Below, one piece after another: positions 44,451 to 53,948 of a DNA stretch of 64,000 nt (position 1 is the first letter of the stretch; the number at the start of each line of letters is the position of its first letter). The translations under genes were made by a program, and so were the position numbers. The stretch is from Allobosea sp035944375 (GTDB taxonomy: Bacteria > Pseudomonadota > Alphaproteobacteria > Rhizobiales > Beijerinckiaceae). The DNA lies in the NCBI RefSeq assembly GCF_035944375.1, contig NZ_DASZBE010000041.1, one strand, 5' to 3'. The notes under the pieces were generated by a model. It saw nothing but the letters and a program-made list of their open reading frames with translations. It searched no databases and was not told the DNA's origin.

Positions 44451-45272
44451 CTACGACGCTGACTTCAGCTTCTTGTTGGTCTCGATCAGGTAAGGGCTCT
44501 GCTTGATCCCCCATTTCGTCTCGAGTTCGAGCAGCTTGCCGCTCTTGTGCCAGTCGGTCGACATCTCCTTGAGGAGCTTGCCGAACGGACCGTCCATGTC
44601 CTCCAGCCGGATGCCGATGGCCCAGAGCTGCGGATCCTCCGACACCAGCGGCATCTCGTAATTGGCCCATTTCGGGTCGCCGCCCGACAGCGTCGAGACG
44701 ATCAGCGTGTCGTCGAACAGAAAGGCGACGCAGTTGTTGCCAGCCAGCGCATTCAGAGCGTCGGGGACGGACGGAAATACGACCAGTTCAGGCGCATACA
44801 TCTGTGTCACGCGGCGATTATAATAGGCGCCCTGCACGCCGCAGACCTTGCGCCCCTTCAGATCGGTCCAGGACTTCAGCCCGGCGCTCTTGGGCGCCAG
44901 AACATTGGTCGCGCCCGCATAGTAGTTCGGCTCGACCATGCCGACGATCTTGCGGCGCTCCGCCGTGTCGCCCATCGTCGCCAGCACCATGTCGATCCGG
45001 CCCTGGCGGAGAAATTCCATGCGGTTGGCGGCGATGACCGGCAGCATCTCCAGCTTCACGCCGAGCTTGTCGGCGACCGCCTGAGCGAGGTCGATCTCCA
45101 GCCCGACGATTTTGCCGGACGGCTCGAGGAAGCCCCAGGGCTTGTAGTCGTTCTTGACGCCAACGGTCAGGACACCCTTCTCCTTGATCTTGGCGATGGT
45201 GTCCTGAGCGAGAGCCGGCAGAGCGGAGATACCGGCTGCGCAGGCCAGTGCGATAGCAAGCAGGCGTTTCAT
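44451..45272 (-). CDS. Polar amino-acid ABC transporter substrate-binding protein
   Basis: 273 residues with a signal peptide (1-22, ending ALPALAQ). Family-3 binding protein: AKIKEKGVLTVGVKNDYKPWGFLEPSGKIVGLEIDLAQAVADKLGVKLEM, RMEFLRQGRIDMVLATMGDTAERRKIVG, SWTDLKGRKVCGVQGAYYNRRVTQMY. It delivers an amino acid or related compound to the two permeases and ATPase downstream. Its upstream neighbour on the same strand is a GlxA-type regulator. Confidence 0.9.
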   Translation of the reverse strand: MKRLLAIALACAAGISALPALAQDTIAKIKEKGVLTVGVKNDYKPWGFLEPSGKIVGLEIDLAQAVADKLGVKLEMLPVIAANRMEFLRQGRIDMVLATMGDTAERRKIVGMVEPNYYAGATNVLAPKSAGLKSWTDLKGRKVCGVQGAYYNRRVTQMYAPELVVFPSVPDALNALAGNNCVAFLFDDTLIVSTLSGGDPKWANYEMPLVSEDPQLWAIGIRLEDMDGPFGKLLKEMSTDWHKSGKLLELETKWGIKQSPYLIETNKKLKSAS

Positions 45273-45359
45273 GGCTGTTCGTTCCCCGTTTTCGTTGATC
45301 CCTTAAGGTTCGCGTGCGGGCCGGGGACGAATTGTCGCAGAGCGACGGTTTTTTGACGT

Positions 45360-46361
45360 TCAGCGCCAAACCGGGTCGGCCGACGGCGTGCGTTCGGTGC
45401 GCGGTGCATGGCCGAAGCGGGTGCGGTAGGCGCGGGAAAAATGGCTGGCACTGGCGAAACCGCAAGCCAAAGCGATCTCCAGCACGGAGAGTGTCGTCTG
45501 ACGCAAGAGATCCCGCGACCGATCGAGCCTCAGCCCCAGATAATGCTCGCCGAGCGAGCGACCGAGATGCAGCCGGAACAACCGTTCGAGTTGACGCAGG
45601 GAGACGCCCGCCGTGCGCGCCAGTTCCTCCCGGCCGACCGGATTCTCCAGGCTCTGTTCCATCCGGCCGACGACGCGCAGCAGCGGCGCGTGACTGATAC
45701 CCAGCCGCTCGCGCAACGGCATGCGCTGGGGGCCGGCGCCCTCGCGGACATGAGTCTGGAGGAACCACTCGCTCACCGCGAGCGCCAGCTCGCTGCCATG
45801 CTCGCGGGCAATGACCGCATGCATCATGTCGAGCGGCGCGGTGCCGCCGCTGCAGGTCAGGCGGTCGCGGTCGATCTCGTAGAGCGAGCGACGCAGGTCG
45901 AGCTCGGGATAGTCCTCCAGGAAGGCCGGAGCATGTTCCCAGTGAATGGTGAAGCGATAGCCCGACAGCACATTGGCCCGCGCCAGGACATAGGGCCCGC
46001 CCGAGACGCCGCCGAGCCGGACGCCGCGCCTTGCCAGTTGCCGCAGCCAGGAAAAGGTCGGGCCATGCTGAAAGGCGGCGGGATTGCCCCCGGCGCAGAC
46101 GACGACATAGTCGAAGCGGGCCTCCTCCCCCAGCCCGCAATCGGCCTGGATGCTGACGCCGTTCGAAGCCGGAGCGGGGCGGCCGTCTATCGAGACATGG
46201 CTCCAGCGGTAGAGGTCGCGGCCCGAGAGCCGGTTGGCGGCCCGCAAGGGTTCGATCGCCGAGGCATAGGCCAGAAGGGCAAAATCCGGGATCAACAGAA
46301 AGCCGACATGGGTCGGCCGCTCTCTGTCGCTCACGATCAATCGGGCGTCGCTGTCGGTCAT
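45360..46361 (-). CDS. GlxA-type transcriptional regulator (DJ-1/PfpI + AraC)
   Basis: From the ATG at 46361 (MTDSDARL) the protein is 333 residues; a longer frame starts at 46412. The N-terminal DJ-1/PfpI-like domain has HVGFLLIPDFALLAYASAIEPLRAANRL, FDYVVVCAGGNP and a conserved IHWEHAPAFLEDYPEL block. The C-terminal AraC-type HTH covers about 230-325 (VGREELARTAGVSLRQLERLFRLHLGRSLGEHYLGLRLDRSRDLL). GbdR and related regulators of betaine and sarcosine breakdown have the same build. It is divergent from soxBDAG, so it is the natural candidate for its control. Confidence 0.9.
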   Translation of the reverse strand: MTDSDARLIVSDRERPTHVGFLLIPDFALLAYASAIEPLRAANRLSGRDLYRWSHVSIDGRPAPASNGVSIQADCGLGEEARFDYVVVCAGGNPAAFQHGPTFSWLRQLARRGVRLGGVSGGPYVLARANVLSGYRFTIHWEHAPAFLEDYPELDLRRSLYEIDRDRLTCSGGTAPLDMMHAVIAREHGSELALAVSEWFLQTHVREGAGPQRMPLRERLGISHAPLLRVVGRMEQSLENPVGREELARTAGVSLRQLERLFRLHLGRSLGEHYLGLRLDRSRDLLRQTTLSVLEIALACGFASASHFSRAYRTRFGHAPRTERTPSADPVWR

Positions 46362-46470
46362 GTTGACGAGCCTATGTCCGGCAATCTCGGCGACACAAGG
46401 CTCATCTCGCAACAGGCCCGCGAGGGAGCGATGTCCGCCTTGATCACTCTGGATGTCGACCGGATCGCCG

Positions 46471-47721
46471 ATGCGCTATTCCATCTTCTCCCTGGCCGCG
46501 CAGACGCTGAAAGGCCATCGCGGCTGGACGCCCGCCTGGCGCGACGCGGCGCCCAAGCCCGCCTATGACGTCCTGGTCATCGGCGGCGGCGGTCACGGGC
46601 TGGCGACGGCCTATTACCTGGCCAGCCAGCACGGGATCACGAATGTCGCGGTGATCGAGAAAGGCTATATCGGCTCGGGCAATGTCGGGCGAAACACCAC
46701 GATCATCCGCTCGAACTACCTGCTGCCCGGCAACACGCCCTTCTACGAATTGTCGCTCAAGCTCTGGGAGGGGCTGGAGCAGGACATCAACTACAACGCC
46801 ATGGTCAGCCAGCGTGGCGTGCTGAACCTCTATCATTCCGATGCCCAGCGCGACGCCTTCGCCCGTCGCGGCAATGCGATGCGGCTGGCCGGCGTCGATG
46901 CCGAATTGCTCGACCGCGAGCAGGTCCGGGCCATGGTTCCGTTCCTCAACTATAGCGATGGCCGCTTCCCGATCCAGGGCGGCCTCCTGCAGAGGCGCGG
47001 CGGCTCGGTGCGCCACGACGCCGTCGCCTGGGGCTATGCGCGGGCGGCCGACCGGCGCGGCGTCGACATCATCCAGAATTGCGAGGTCACCGGGCTTTCG
47101 ATCGAGAACGGCCGCATCACCGGCGTCGAGACCACGCGCGGCCCGATCCGCGCCGGAAAGGTGGCGCTCGCCGTCGCCGGCAACTCGTCGCGCCTGGCCG
47201 CCATGGCCGGGATGCGCCTGCCGATCGAGAGCCATGTGCTGCAGGCCTTCGTCTCCGAGGGCCTCAAGCCGCTGATCGACACCGTCGTCACCTATGGCGC
47301 GGGCCATTTCTACATCAGCCAGTCCGACAAGGGCGGGCTGGTCTTCGGTGGCGACATCGACGGCTACAACTCCTATGCCCAGCGCGGCAACCTGCCGGTG
47401 ATCGAGGACGTGATGGAATCGGCCATGGCGCTGTGGCCCGGCCTCGGTCGCGTCCGGATGCTGCGGCACTGGGGCGGCGTCATGGACATGTCGATGGACG
47501 GCTCGCCGATCATCGATCACACCCCGGTCGAAGGGCTCTATCTCAACGCCGGCTGGTGCTATGGCGGCTTCAAGGCGACGCCGGCCTCAGGCTTCTGCTT
47601 CGCGCATCTGATCGCCCGCGACACGCCTCATGAGGTCGCGACCGCCTACCGGCTCGATCGCTTCGCGACAGGGCATGTCATCGACGAAAAGGGCGCCGGC
47701 GCCCAGCCCAACCTGCATTGA
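46471..47721 (+). CDS. soxB: Sarcosine oxidase, beta subunit
   Basis: From the ATG at 46471 (MRYSIFSLAAQTLKGHRGWTPAWRDAAPKPAYDVLVIGGGGHGLATAYYL) the protein is 416 residues. The start and FAD motif match SoxB of heterotetrameric sarcosine oxidase. The flavin-linkage region NVGRNTTIIRSNYL and the C-terminal GWCYGGFKATPASG are present. SoxB carries the covalent FMN and noncovalent FAD and oxidises sarcosine to glycine and formaldehyde equivalents. soxD, soxA and soxG follow in order. Confidence 0.95.
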   Translation: MRYSIFSLAAQTLKGHRGWTPAWRDAAPKPAYDVLVIGGGGHGLATAYYLASQHGITNVAVIEKGYIGSGNVGRNTTIIRSNYLLPGNTPFYELSLKLWEGLEQDINYNAMVSQRGVLNLYHSDAQRDAFARRGNAMRLAGVDAELLDREQVRAMVPFLNYSDGRFPIQGGLLQRRGGSVRHDAVAWGYARAADRRGVDIIQNCEVTGLSIENGRITGVETTRGPIRAGKVALAVAGNSSRLAAMAGMRLPIESHVLQAFVSEGLKPLIDTVVTYGAGHFYISQSDKGGLVFGGDIDGYNSYAQRGNLPVIEDVMESAMALWPGLGRVRMLRHWGGVMDMSMDGSPIIDHTPVEGLYLNAGWCYGGFKATPASGFCFAHLIARDTPHEVATAYRLDRFATGHVIDEKGAGAQPNLH

Positions 47722-47740
47722 CCGGGTCCAGGACACACCC

Positions 47741-48016
47741 ATGCGCATCGCCTGCCCCCATTGCGGCTCCCGCGACGTCCAGGAATTCGCTTATCTGGGA
47801 GACGCCGCACCGCGTCGCCCCGACGGGATGGAGGCAACCGCAGCCGCCATGGTCGACTATGTCCACCAGCGCGACAATCCGGCCGGCTCGCATCGCGAAC
47901 TCTGGTATCACGCAGCCGGCTGCCATGCCTGGCTGGTCGTGACCCGCGACACGCGCACGCACGCCATCGACGCCGTCGAGACGATGGCTCAGGCCAGAGC
48001 CGGAGCTTCGGCATGA
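47741..48016 (+). CDS. soxD: Sarcosine oxidase, delta subunit
   Basis: 91 residues from the ATG at 47741. It starts MRIACPHCGSRDVQEFAYLGDA, with the CxxC that binds Zn, and continues with YVHQRDNPAGSHRELWYHAAGCHAWLVVTRDTRTHAI, matching SoxD. It is the small structural subunit of the tetrameric enzyme. The stop overlaps soxA by ATGA. Confidence 0.95.
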   Translation: MRIACPHCGSRDVQEFAYLGDAAPRRPDGMEATAAAMVDYVHQRDNPAGSHRELWYHAAGCHAWLVVTRDTRTHAIDAVETMAQARAGASA

Positions 48017-51003
48017 GCGCCTCGACGCAGCCCTTCCGCCGGGGCGATGGCGGTCTGATCGACCGCAGCCGGCCGCTTTCGTTCCGCTTCGACGGCCAGG
48101 GCTATCAGGGCTTCGAGGGCGACACGCTGGCGTCGGCCCTGCTCGCTAACGGCGTCCGTCTGGTCGGCCGGTCGTTCAAATATCACCGTCCGCGCGGCAT
48201 CCTCTCGGCCGGGCCGGAGGAGCCGAACGCGCTGGTCGAACTGAGAGCGGGCGCCCGGCGCGAGCCCAACACCCGCGCCACCGTGGTGGAGCTCTTCCAC
48301 GGCCTCGAAGCCCGCAGCCAGAACCGCTGGCCCTCTCTCGCCTTCGACCTGCTCTCGGTGAATTCGCTGCTGGGCCCGGCCCTGCAGGCGGGTTTCTACT
48401 ACAAGACCTTCATGTGGCCGGCCTCCTTCTGGGAGAGGCTCTACGAGCCTCTGATCCGGCGCGCCGCCGGCCTCGGCCGCGCGGCCGGGCTGGAGGACCC
48501 CGATCATTACGAGAAGGCCTTCGCCTTCTGCGACGTCCTGATCATCGGGGGCGGTCCGGCCGGAATCGCGGCGGCCCTGGTGGCCGGCCGCAGCGGCGCG
48601 CGCGTCATCCTGTGCGACGAGGACAGCCGCCTCGGCGGCAGGCTCCTGGCCGAGCGGCGCGAGATCGACGGCCAGCCAGCGGCGGACTGGCTGAAAGAGG
48701 CGCTGGCGGAGCTTGCGAGCCTGCCGGACGTCACGATCATGCCGCGCAGCACGGTCTTCGGCGTCTACGACCATGGCGTCTACGGCGTGGTCGAGCGGGT
48801 CACGGATCATTTGGCGGTGCCGCCGCCGCATCAGGCGCGGCAGCGCAGCTGGCGCATCACGGCGCGGCGCGCGGTGCTGGCGGCAGGCGCCATCGAGCGG
48901 CCGATCGTGTTTTCCGGCAACGACACGCCGGGCGTCATGCTCGCCGGAGCCGTTCGGACCTATCTGAACCGATATGGGGTGCTACCGGGGCGTGAGGCCG
49001 TCGTCTTCACCACCGGCGACGAGGGCTGGACGACGGCACGCGACCTGTTCACCGCGGGCGGGCGCGTGGCGGCGATCGTCGATCCCCGCACCGCGCTGGA
49101 TCCGGAGCTGACAGCGCTGGCCGCGCGGATCGGCGCGCGGGTCTTCGCCGGCAGCGTCGTCTGCCGCGCCTCGGGCAGCCGCGCGCTGACCGCCGTCGAC
49201 ATCCGCGACGCCTCCGGACGCGAGCAGACGATCGCCTGCGACCTGCTCGCCGTCTCGAACGGCTGGAACCCGACGCTGCACCTGACCTCCCACCAGAATA
49301 CACGACCTGTCTGGGACGAGGCGATCCAGGCCTTCGTGCCAGGCACGATGCCCGTCGGACTGAGCGTCGCCGGCAGCGCGGCCGGGCGGTTCTCGCTGGC
49401 CGAGGCCCTGGCGGACGGTGCGAGGTTGGGCCGCGAGGCCGCTGCCGACAGTGGCTTCGACAGCGCTGCGGAGCCGGCGACGCCCATAACCGATCCCGAG
49501 GGTGTCGCTTTGTCGCCGGTCTGGCGGGTCAAGGGCGGGAAGGGCAAGGCCTTCGTCGATTTCCAGAACGACGTCACCGACGCGGACATCGAGCTCGCCG
49601 CCCGCGAGGGTTTCAGGCCGGTGGAGCATCTCAAGCGCTTCACCACGCTCGGGATGGCGACGGACCAGGGCAAGACCTCCAACATCGCCGGGCTGGCGAT
49701 CATGGCCGAGCAGACCGGCAAGACGATCCCGCAGACCGGCACGACCATCTTCCGTCCGCCCTATACGCCGGTGGCGATCGGCGCGCTCGCCGGCCATCAT
49801 CGCGGCCGCGACTTCCGGCCGACCCGACTGAGTCCGACCCATTCTTGGTCGCAGAATCAGGGTGCGGTCTTCATTGAAGCCGGCGCCTGGATGCGGGCAC
49901 AGTATTATCCCCGGCCCGGCGAGACCGACTGGCTGACCAGCGTCAACCGCGAGGTGCTCGCCGTCCGCAACGAGGTGGGGATCTGCGACGTCTCCACGCT
50001 CGGCAAGATCGACATCCAGGGTGCGGATGCCGTCGACTTCCTCGAGCGGGTCTACTGCAACGGCTTCAGGGCCCTGCCGGTCGGCAAGGCCCGCTACGGG
50101 CTGATGCTGCGCGAGGACGGTTTCGTGATGGATGACGGTACGACATCGCGGCTGGCGCAGACGCATTTCCTCATGACCACCACCACCGCCAATGCCGGCA
50201 AGGTGATGCAGCATCTCGAATTCTGCCATCAGGTGCTGTGGCCCGAACTGAACGTCCGCCTGGTGTCGGTCTCCGAGCAGTGGGCCCAGGCGGCGATCGC
50301 GGGGCCCAAGGCACGGGCGGTGCTGCAGGGCGTCGTCGATGCCGAGCACGACATCTGCAACAAGGCCTTCCCCTATCTGGCGGCACGGGCGGTGACCGTC
50401 GGTGGCGGAATTCCGGCACGGCTGTTCCGGATCTCGTTTTCGGGCGAACTCGCCTATGAACTCGCCGTCCCCGCCGGTTATGGCGTGGCCATGATGGAGG
50501 CCCTGATGGCGGCTGGCGCCGCCCATGGCATCACGCCCTATGGTACCGAGGCGCTCGGCGTGATGCGGATCGAGAAGGGCCATGTCGCCGGCAACGAACT
50601 CAGCGGCCAGACCACAGCGCGCGACCTCGGGCTCGGCAAGATGATGTCGTCGAAGAAAGACTATCTCGGGCGGCTGATGGCCCAGCGCCCGGCGCTGGTT
50701 GAAGCAGACCGCCCTCGCCTCGTCGGCTTCAAGCCGGTGGATCCGACGCAGCGCCTGCGCGCCGGCGCTCATTTCATCGGCATCGGCAAAGCGGCGACGA
50801 TGCACCATGACGAAGGCTACATGACCTCGGTCGCCTATTCGCCCGTGCTCGGGCACTGGATCGGCCTCGGCCTGCTCAGGAACGGGCGTGAGCGCCTGGG
50901 TGAACGCGTCCGCGCCGTCGACCCGGTGCGCAATGGCGATGTCGAGATCGAGATCTGCTCGCCCGTCTTCGTCGACCCGGAAGGAACGCGTCTCCATGGC
51001 TGA
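48013..51003 (+). CDS. soxA: Sarcosine oxidase, alpha subunit
   Basis: 996 residues from the ATG at 48013, the normal SoxA length. The N-terminal third has a Fer2_4-like region (FDGQGYQGFEGDTLASALLANGVRLVGRSFKYHRPRGILSAG) and an NAD-binding motif VLIIGGGPAGIAAALVAGRSGARVILCDED. The C-terminal half is an aminomethyltransferase (GcvT-like) domain that carries tetrahydrofolate: REVLAVRNEVGICDVSTLGKIDIQG, FSGELAYELAVPAGYG, RIEKGHVAGNEL. It passes the methyl group to folate. It overlaps soxG by 8 bases. Confidence 0.95.
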   Translation: MSASTQPFRRGDGGLIDRSRPLSFRFDGQGYQGFEGDTLASALLANGVRLVGRSFKYHRPRGILSAGPEEPNALVELRAGARREPNTRATVVELFHGLEARSQNRWPSLAFDLLSVNSLLGPALQAGFYYKTFMWPASFWERLYEPLIRRAAGLGRAAGLEDPDHYEKAFAFCDVLIIGGGPAGIAAALVAGRSGARVILCDEDSRLGGRLLAERREIDGQPAADWLKEALAELASLPDVTIMPRSTVFGVYDHGVYGVVERVTDHLAVPPPHQARQRSWRITARRAVLAAGAIERPIVFSGNDTPGVMLAGAVRTYLNRYGVLPGREAVVFTTGDEGWTTARDLFTAGGRVAAIVDPRTALDPELTALAARIGARVFAGSVVCRASGSRALTAVDIRDASGREQTIACDLLAVSNGWNPTLHLTSHQNTRPVWDEAIQAFVPGTMPVGLSVAGSAAGRFSLAEALADGARLGREAAADSGFDSAAEPATPITDPEGVALSPVWRVKGGKGKAFVDFQNDVTDADIELAAREGFRPVEHLKRFTTLGMATDQGKTSNIAGLAIMAEQTGKTIPQTGTTIFRPPYTPVAIGALAGHHRGRDFRPTRLSPTHSWSQNQGAVFIEAGAWMRAQYYPRPGETDWLTSVNREVLAVRNEVGICDVSTLGKIDIQGADAVDFLERVYCNGFRALPVGKARYGLMLREDGFVMDDGTTSRLAQTHFLMTTTTANAGKVMQHLEFCHQVLWPELNVRLVSVSEQWAQAAIAGPKARAVLQGVVDAEHDICNKAFPYLAARAVTVGGGIPARLFRISFSGELAYELAVPAGYGVAMMEALMAAGAAHGITPYGTEALGVMRIEKGHVAGNELSGQTTARDLGLGKMMSSKKDYLGRLMAQRPALVEADRPRLVGFKPVDPTQRLRAGAHFIGIGKAATMHHDEGYMTSVAYSPVLGHWIGLGLLRNGRERLGERVRAVDPVRNGDVEIEICSPVFVDPEGTRLHG

Positions 51004-51613
51004 GATCGGCATGGCATGGACAGCGCGCGGCGCTTGGACGGGAATCGCCGCGGCTGGTGCGTTCGGCACCCCCCATGACGGCGTCAGGGTGCAACTGCGT
51101 GAAGGACTGGGCATCGCCAGCCTGATCGCCGGCCAGGAGCAGGAGCCCGCGCTCGAACGCGCGCTGGACAGCCGCTATGGCCTCAGCCTGCCGAGAGGTC
51201 CCTCGGCCGTCTCGTCGGCGAGCCACACACTGCTCTGGTCGGGGCCCGGACAATGGCTTCTGCTGGCAGCCTCCAGCGCGGGCTTTGCCGAGGACTGCGC
51301 CGGCTTGGCGGGGCTGGCCGCCGTGGCGGAGCAGAGCGACGGACGCGCTGTGCTGTCGCTCTCCGGAGCCATGGTTCGCCAGACCCTGGCCAAGGGCTGC
51401 ATGGTCGATCTGCACCCCCGGGCCTTTCCCGTCGGAACGACGGCTCTGACCAGCATCGCCTATGTCAATATCCAGCTCTGGCGTGCCGAGGACGGGCCGG
51501 AGGGCGCCGTCTACGAGATCATGGTTCCCCGGAGCATGGCGGGAAGCTTCTGGTCGTGGTTTTCGGCCTCGGCCGCAGAGTTCGGCTGCGCGATCACGGT
51601 CAGCCGAGACTGA
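50996..51613 (+). CDS. soxG: Sarcosine oxidase, gamma subunit
   Basis: 205 residues from the ATG at 50996, overlapping soxA. It carries GcvT-like features: GLGIASLIAG, LLWSGPGQWLLLAA, GRAVLSLSGAMVRQTLAKGCMVDLHPRAFPVGTTALTSIAYVNIQLW and a final FWSWFSASAAEFG. SoxG is the small regulatory subunit. No purU, glyA or folD gene follows, so formyl-folate handling must be encoded elsewhere. Confidence 0.93.
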   Translation: MAEIGMAWTARGAWTGIAAAGAFGTPHDGVRVQLREGLGIASLIAGQEQEPALERALDSRYGLSLPRGPSAVSSASHTLLWSGPGQWLLLAASSAGFAEDCAGLAGLAAVAEQSDGRAVLSLSGAMVRQTLAKGCMVDLHPRAFPVGTTALTSIAYVNIQLWRAEDGPEGAVYEIMVPRSMAGSFWSWFSASAAEFGCAITVSRD

Positions 51614-51926
51614 CCGACGCGCGTCTTCCCGCAGCGCCGCAGGTTCGGGATTTCGTCGACCATCGGGGTCCCGCGACGAAGGCGGGTTCGCGATCCACGC
51701 CGATCCGCCGACGCCGAGACACCTCGGCCATACCGCAGGGCTCACGACCGCGGTCCACGTCACCGATGCGAATCGGGCCCATGACAAGTCCCGGCTTCGA
51801 CAACCGCGAACGACATCCTCGTCGAACCGCGCGGGTCTCGGCAGGAAGGTTGGGAAAGGCAGTTTCGGGAGCGTATCGCAGGGCCACAGGACCGGCCGAG
51901 GGCCGGTTCGCCGTTCGGATCGGGGG
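51614..51926. other. Intergenic region between soxG and tRNA-Tyr
   Basis: This 313-base stretch is GC-rich, contains no gene I can support and no clear terminator. It separates the converging sox operon and tRNA-Tyr, so both 3' ends must lie here. Confidence 0.5.
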
Positions 51927-52011
51927 TGGTGGGGGAAGCAGGACTCGAACCTGCGAAGGCATAGCCAGCGGATTTACAGTCCGCCCCCTTTGCCGCTCGG
52001 GACATTCCCCC
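51927..52011 (-). tRNA. tRNA-Tyr (GUA)
   Basis: On the minus strand the acceptor arm GGGGGAATG begins at 52011 and the encoded CCA ends at 51927. The anticodon loop ACTGTAAATC gives GUA, the T-arm is GCAGGTTCGAACCTGC, and a long variable arm (TGGCTATGCCTTC) is present as expected for tRNA-Tyr. Confidence 0.95.
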
Positions 52012-52226
52012 GCCCGCGCCGCTTGCGGCGAAGCCGCAGGCGTCTCTCTCGTGTCACTGCTGTGACGGCGACAGGCGCGGCCGGACTTATGGTGACCGGG
52101 CCGCCCCCTGTCAACGCCAAAAAGCCACCGGCCGCTCGGGCATGGCGAACAGCCCCCTCGATTTCCCGGCTGGTCAAGCCGTTGATGTCATGTCAGGGCA
52201 TGCGGCAGCACCGCAGGAGAACCGCC

Positions 52227-53057
52227 ATGCCAGCCCCGTTCCGCCCCAAACCGGATCGCGATCGGCCGCGCCGCGAGGGTGCGCGCGGTGACGGCCCGCG
52301 CCAGACCAGCCCGCGGCGTGCCGACGGCACCCTGCACCACCGCCCCGGCGATATCGACGAGGCGGTGCTCTACGGCGTGCACCCGGTGATCGAGGCCCTG
52401 CGCAATCCCGAGCGCCGCCACCGCCGCCTGCTCGCCACGGAGAACGGCCTCAAGCGCCTTGAAGAAGAGGTTGGCGAGTTGCCGCTGCAGGCGGAAATCG
52501 TGCGCCCGTCCGAGATCGACCGGCTGCTCACCCCCGATTCGGTGCATCAGGGGCTCTACCTGGTCTGCGATCCCCTGCCCTCGCTCGATCTCGACAGCCT
52601 GCCCGACGACGCCATCGTGCTGGCGCTCGACCAGATCACCGATCCGCACAATGTCGGCGCCATCCTGCGCTCGGCCGCAGCCTTCGGCGCCGCGGCGGTG
52701 ATCGTCACCATTCGCCACTCGCCGGCCGCGACGGGCGTGCTCGCCAAGTCGGCATCGGGGGCGCTCGAGCATGTCCCGCTGATCGCCGTGCGCAATCTCG
52801 GCGACGCGCTCGACGAACTCGGCAAGCGCGGCTTCCAGCGCATCGGCTTCGATTCGGATGGCGAGGTCGCCTTCGAGGATGTGACCCTGACGCGCCCGCT
52901 CGTCATGGTGATGGGCGCCGAGGGCAAGGGCCTGCGCCAGCGGACGCGCGAACTCTGTGATCAGGTCGCGCGGCTGGAAGTGCCGGGCGCGATCACCAGC
53001 CTCAACGTCTCCAACGCCACCGCGATCGCGCTCTACGCCGCCAGCCGGCGCCGCTGA
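52227..53057 (+). CDS. rlmB: 23S rRNA (guanosine-2'-O-)-methyltransferase RlmB
   Basis: 276 residues; the ATG at 52227 has CAGGAGAACC upstream. A basic N-terminal tail of about 45 residues precedes the SpoU substrate-binding domain (AVLYGVHPVIEALRNPERR) and the SPOUT catalytic domain: ALDQITDPHNVGAILRSA (motif 1), MGAEGKGLRQ (motif 2), SLNVSNATAIALY (motif 3). It methylates G2251 of 23S rRNA (E. coli numbering). Confidence 0.92.
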   Translation: MPAPFRPKPDRDRPRREGARGDGPRQTSPRRADGTLHHRPGDIDEAVLYGVHPVIEALRNPERRHRRLLATENGLKRLEEEVGELPLQAEIVRPSEIDRLLTPDSVHQGLYLVCDPLPSLDLDSLPDDAIVLALDQITDPHNVGAILRSAAAFGAAAVIVTIRHSPAATGVLAKSASGALEHVPLIAVRNLGDALDELGKRGFQRIGFDSDGEVAFEDVTLTRPLVMVMGAEGKGLRQRTRELCDQVARLEVPGAITSLNVSNATAIALYAASRRR

Positions 53058-53069
53058 GCCGGCCCGGCT

Positions 53070-53594
53070 TCAGCGGCCGGGCACGATCAGGAGCAGCGCG
53101 CCCGTCTCGGCATGGGCAAAGCGGCTGCGCCGGCCCTGCCGCGGCTCGGTATCGTTGATCCGGATCACGCGGGTCGCAGGGCGGTCGCGCCGCCCCTCCA
53201 GCCGGTAGAGCGTCGGCTCCGGCGTCGGTGCGCGGGCAATGCCCATCCGCACCGGCATATGCTCGAAGGAATGGCGGTCGACAGGGCGCGGCGCATCGAG
53301 GGCGTGGGAGGAGATGCCGCCGGCCGGGCCACCCCAGGCACCCGGATAGCCCACCGCGGCCAGCGGGCCGCGTCCATAGCGGCGGCCATGGCCGTCACGG
53401 AACCGTCCCGCATCGGTGCGCACCCAGCGCTCGCGCGTCAGGCGCTGATGAACCGCCGCCCCCCCTTGGACGGTCGGAGCGGCAGTCGCGAAGGATCGGG
53501 ATGCCGGCCCCGCGGCCTGCGCCGCGGTCCACTCGACCGGCACGCAAAGGCCCATCATCATCAGGCCGAGACAGATCGTCGTGGCGCGCATCAT
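53070..53594 (-). CDS. Exported hypothetical protein
   Basis: The frame starts at 53672 but the ATG at 53594 has GGAGGAG right before it and begins a signal peptide (MMRATTICLGLMMMGLCVPVEWTAAQAAG). The mature part (about 145 residues) is Arg/Gly/Pro-rich with segments GPLAAVGYPGAWGG and TLYRLEGRRDRPATRVIRINDTEP. The C-terminal half may be a small beta domain (ATRVIRIND...GALLLIVPGR). No family recognised. Confidence 0.65.
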   Translation of the reverse strand: MMRATTICLGLMMMGLCVPVEWTAAQAAGPASRSFATAAPTVQGGAAVHQRLTRERWVRTDAGRFRDGHGRRYGRGPLAAVGYPGAWGGPAGGISSHALDAPRPVDRHSFEHMPVRMGIARAPTPEPTLYRLEGRRDRPATRVIRINDTEPRQGRRSRFAHAETGALLLIVPGR

Positions 53595-53948
53595 GGCGCT
53601 CCTCCTCATCCGCATCCTCAGGCCTCCGCCGCCGACTATAGGCGGATCGGGCCTCATGGAAAGCGGATTCATCCCCTCGCAACCCCCATCGACGGGCCCG
53701 GCTGGCGCGATCGAACCTGCTCCCCGACGCTGCGGCCATCCCCTTGCGACGATCGTCGTACGACCAATTGTGCAATACCAAGTGCTTGATTGCGCTTGAT
53801 CTTTTCGGCGCGCATTCCTCTCGCCGACGGACTTGCGGAGCCTCTGGTTTCGCCTCCGCCGAAGCCGAAATCACGTCGAACAAGGACGGTGGGCAGTCAG
53901 GCAGCGCGGAATCGTCCCGCTGCCCTGGACCTCGCAGGGAGAATCGCC
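53595..53948. promoter_or_regulatory. Regulatory region before the MHS transporter gene
   Basis: This 354-bp divergent gap has a short AT-richer zone at about 53755-53810. There are two overlapping palindromes, GACGATCGTC (about 53748-53757) and GTCGTACGAC (about 53755-53764), followed by ATTGTGCAAT. This is a good candidate for an operator of the transporter gene at 53949; the regulator is unknown. Confidence 0.45.

Noticed and set aside
46362..46470. Direct repeat ATGTCCG (46374 and 46431) between the GlxA-type gene and soxB
   Set aside because: Seven bases twice in 109 is close to chance; no symmetric operator is seen.
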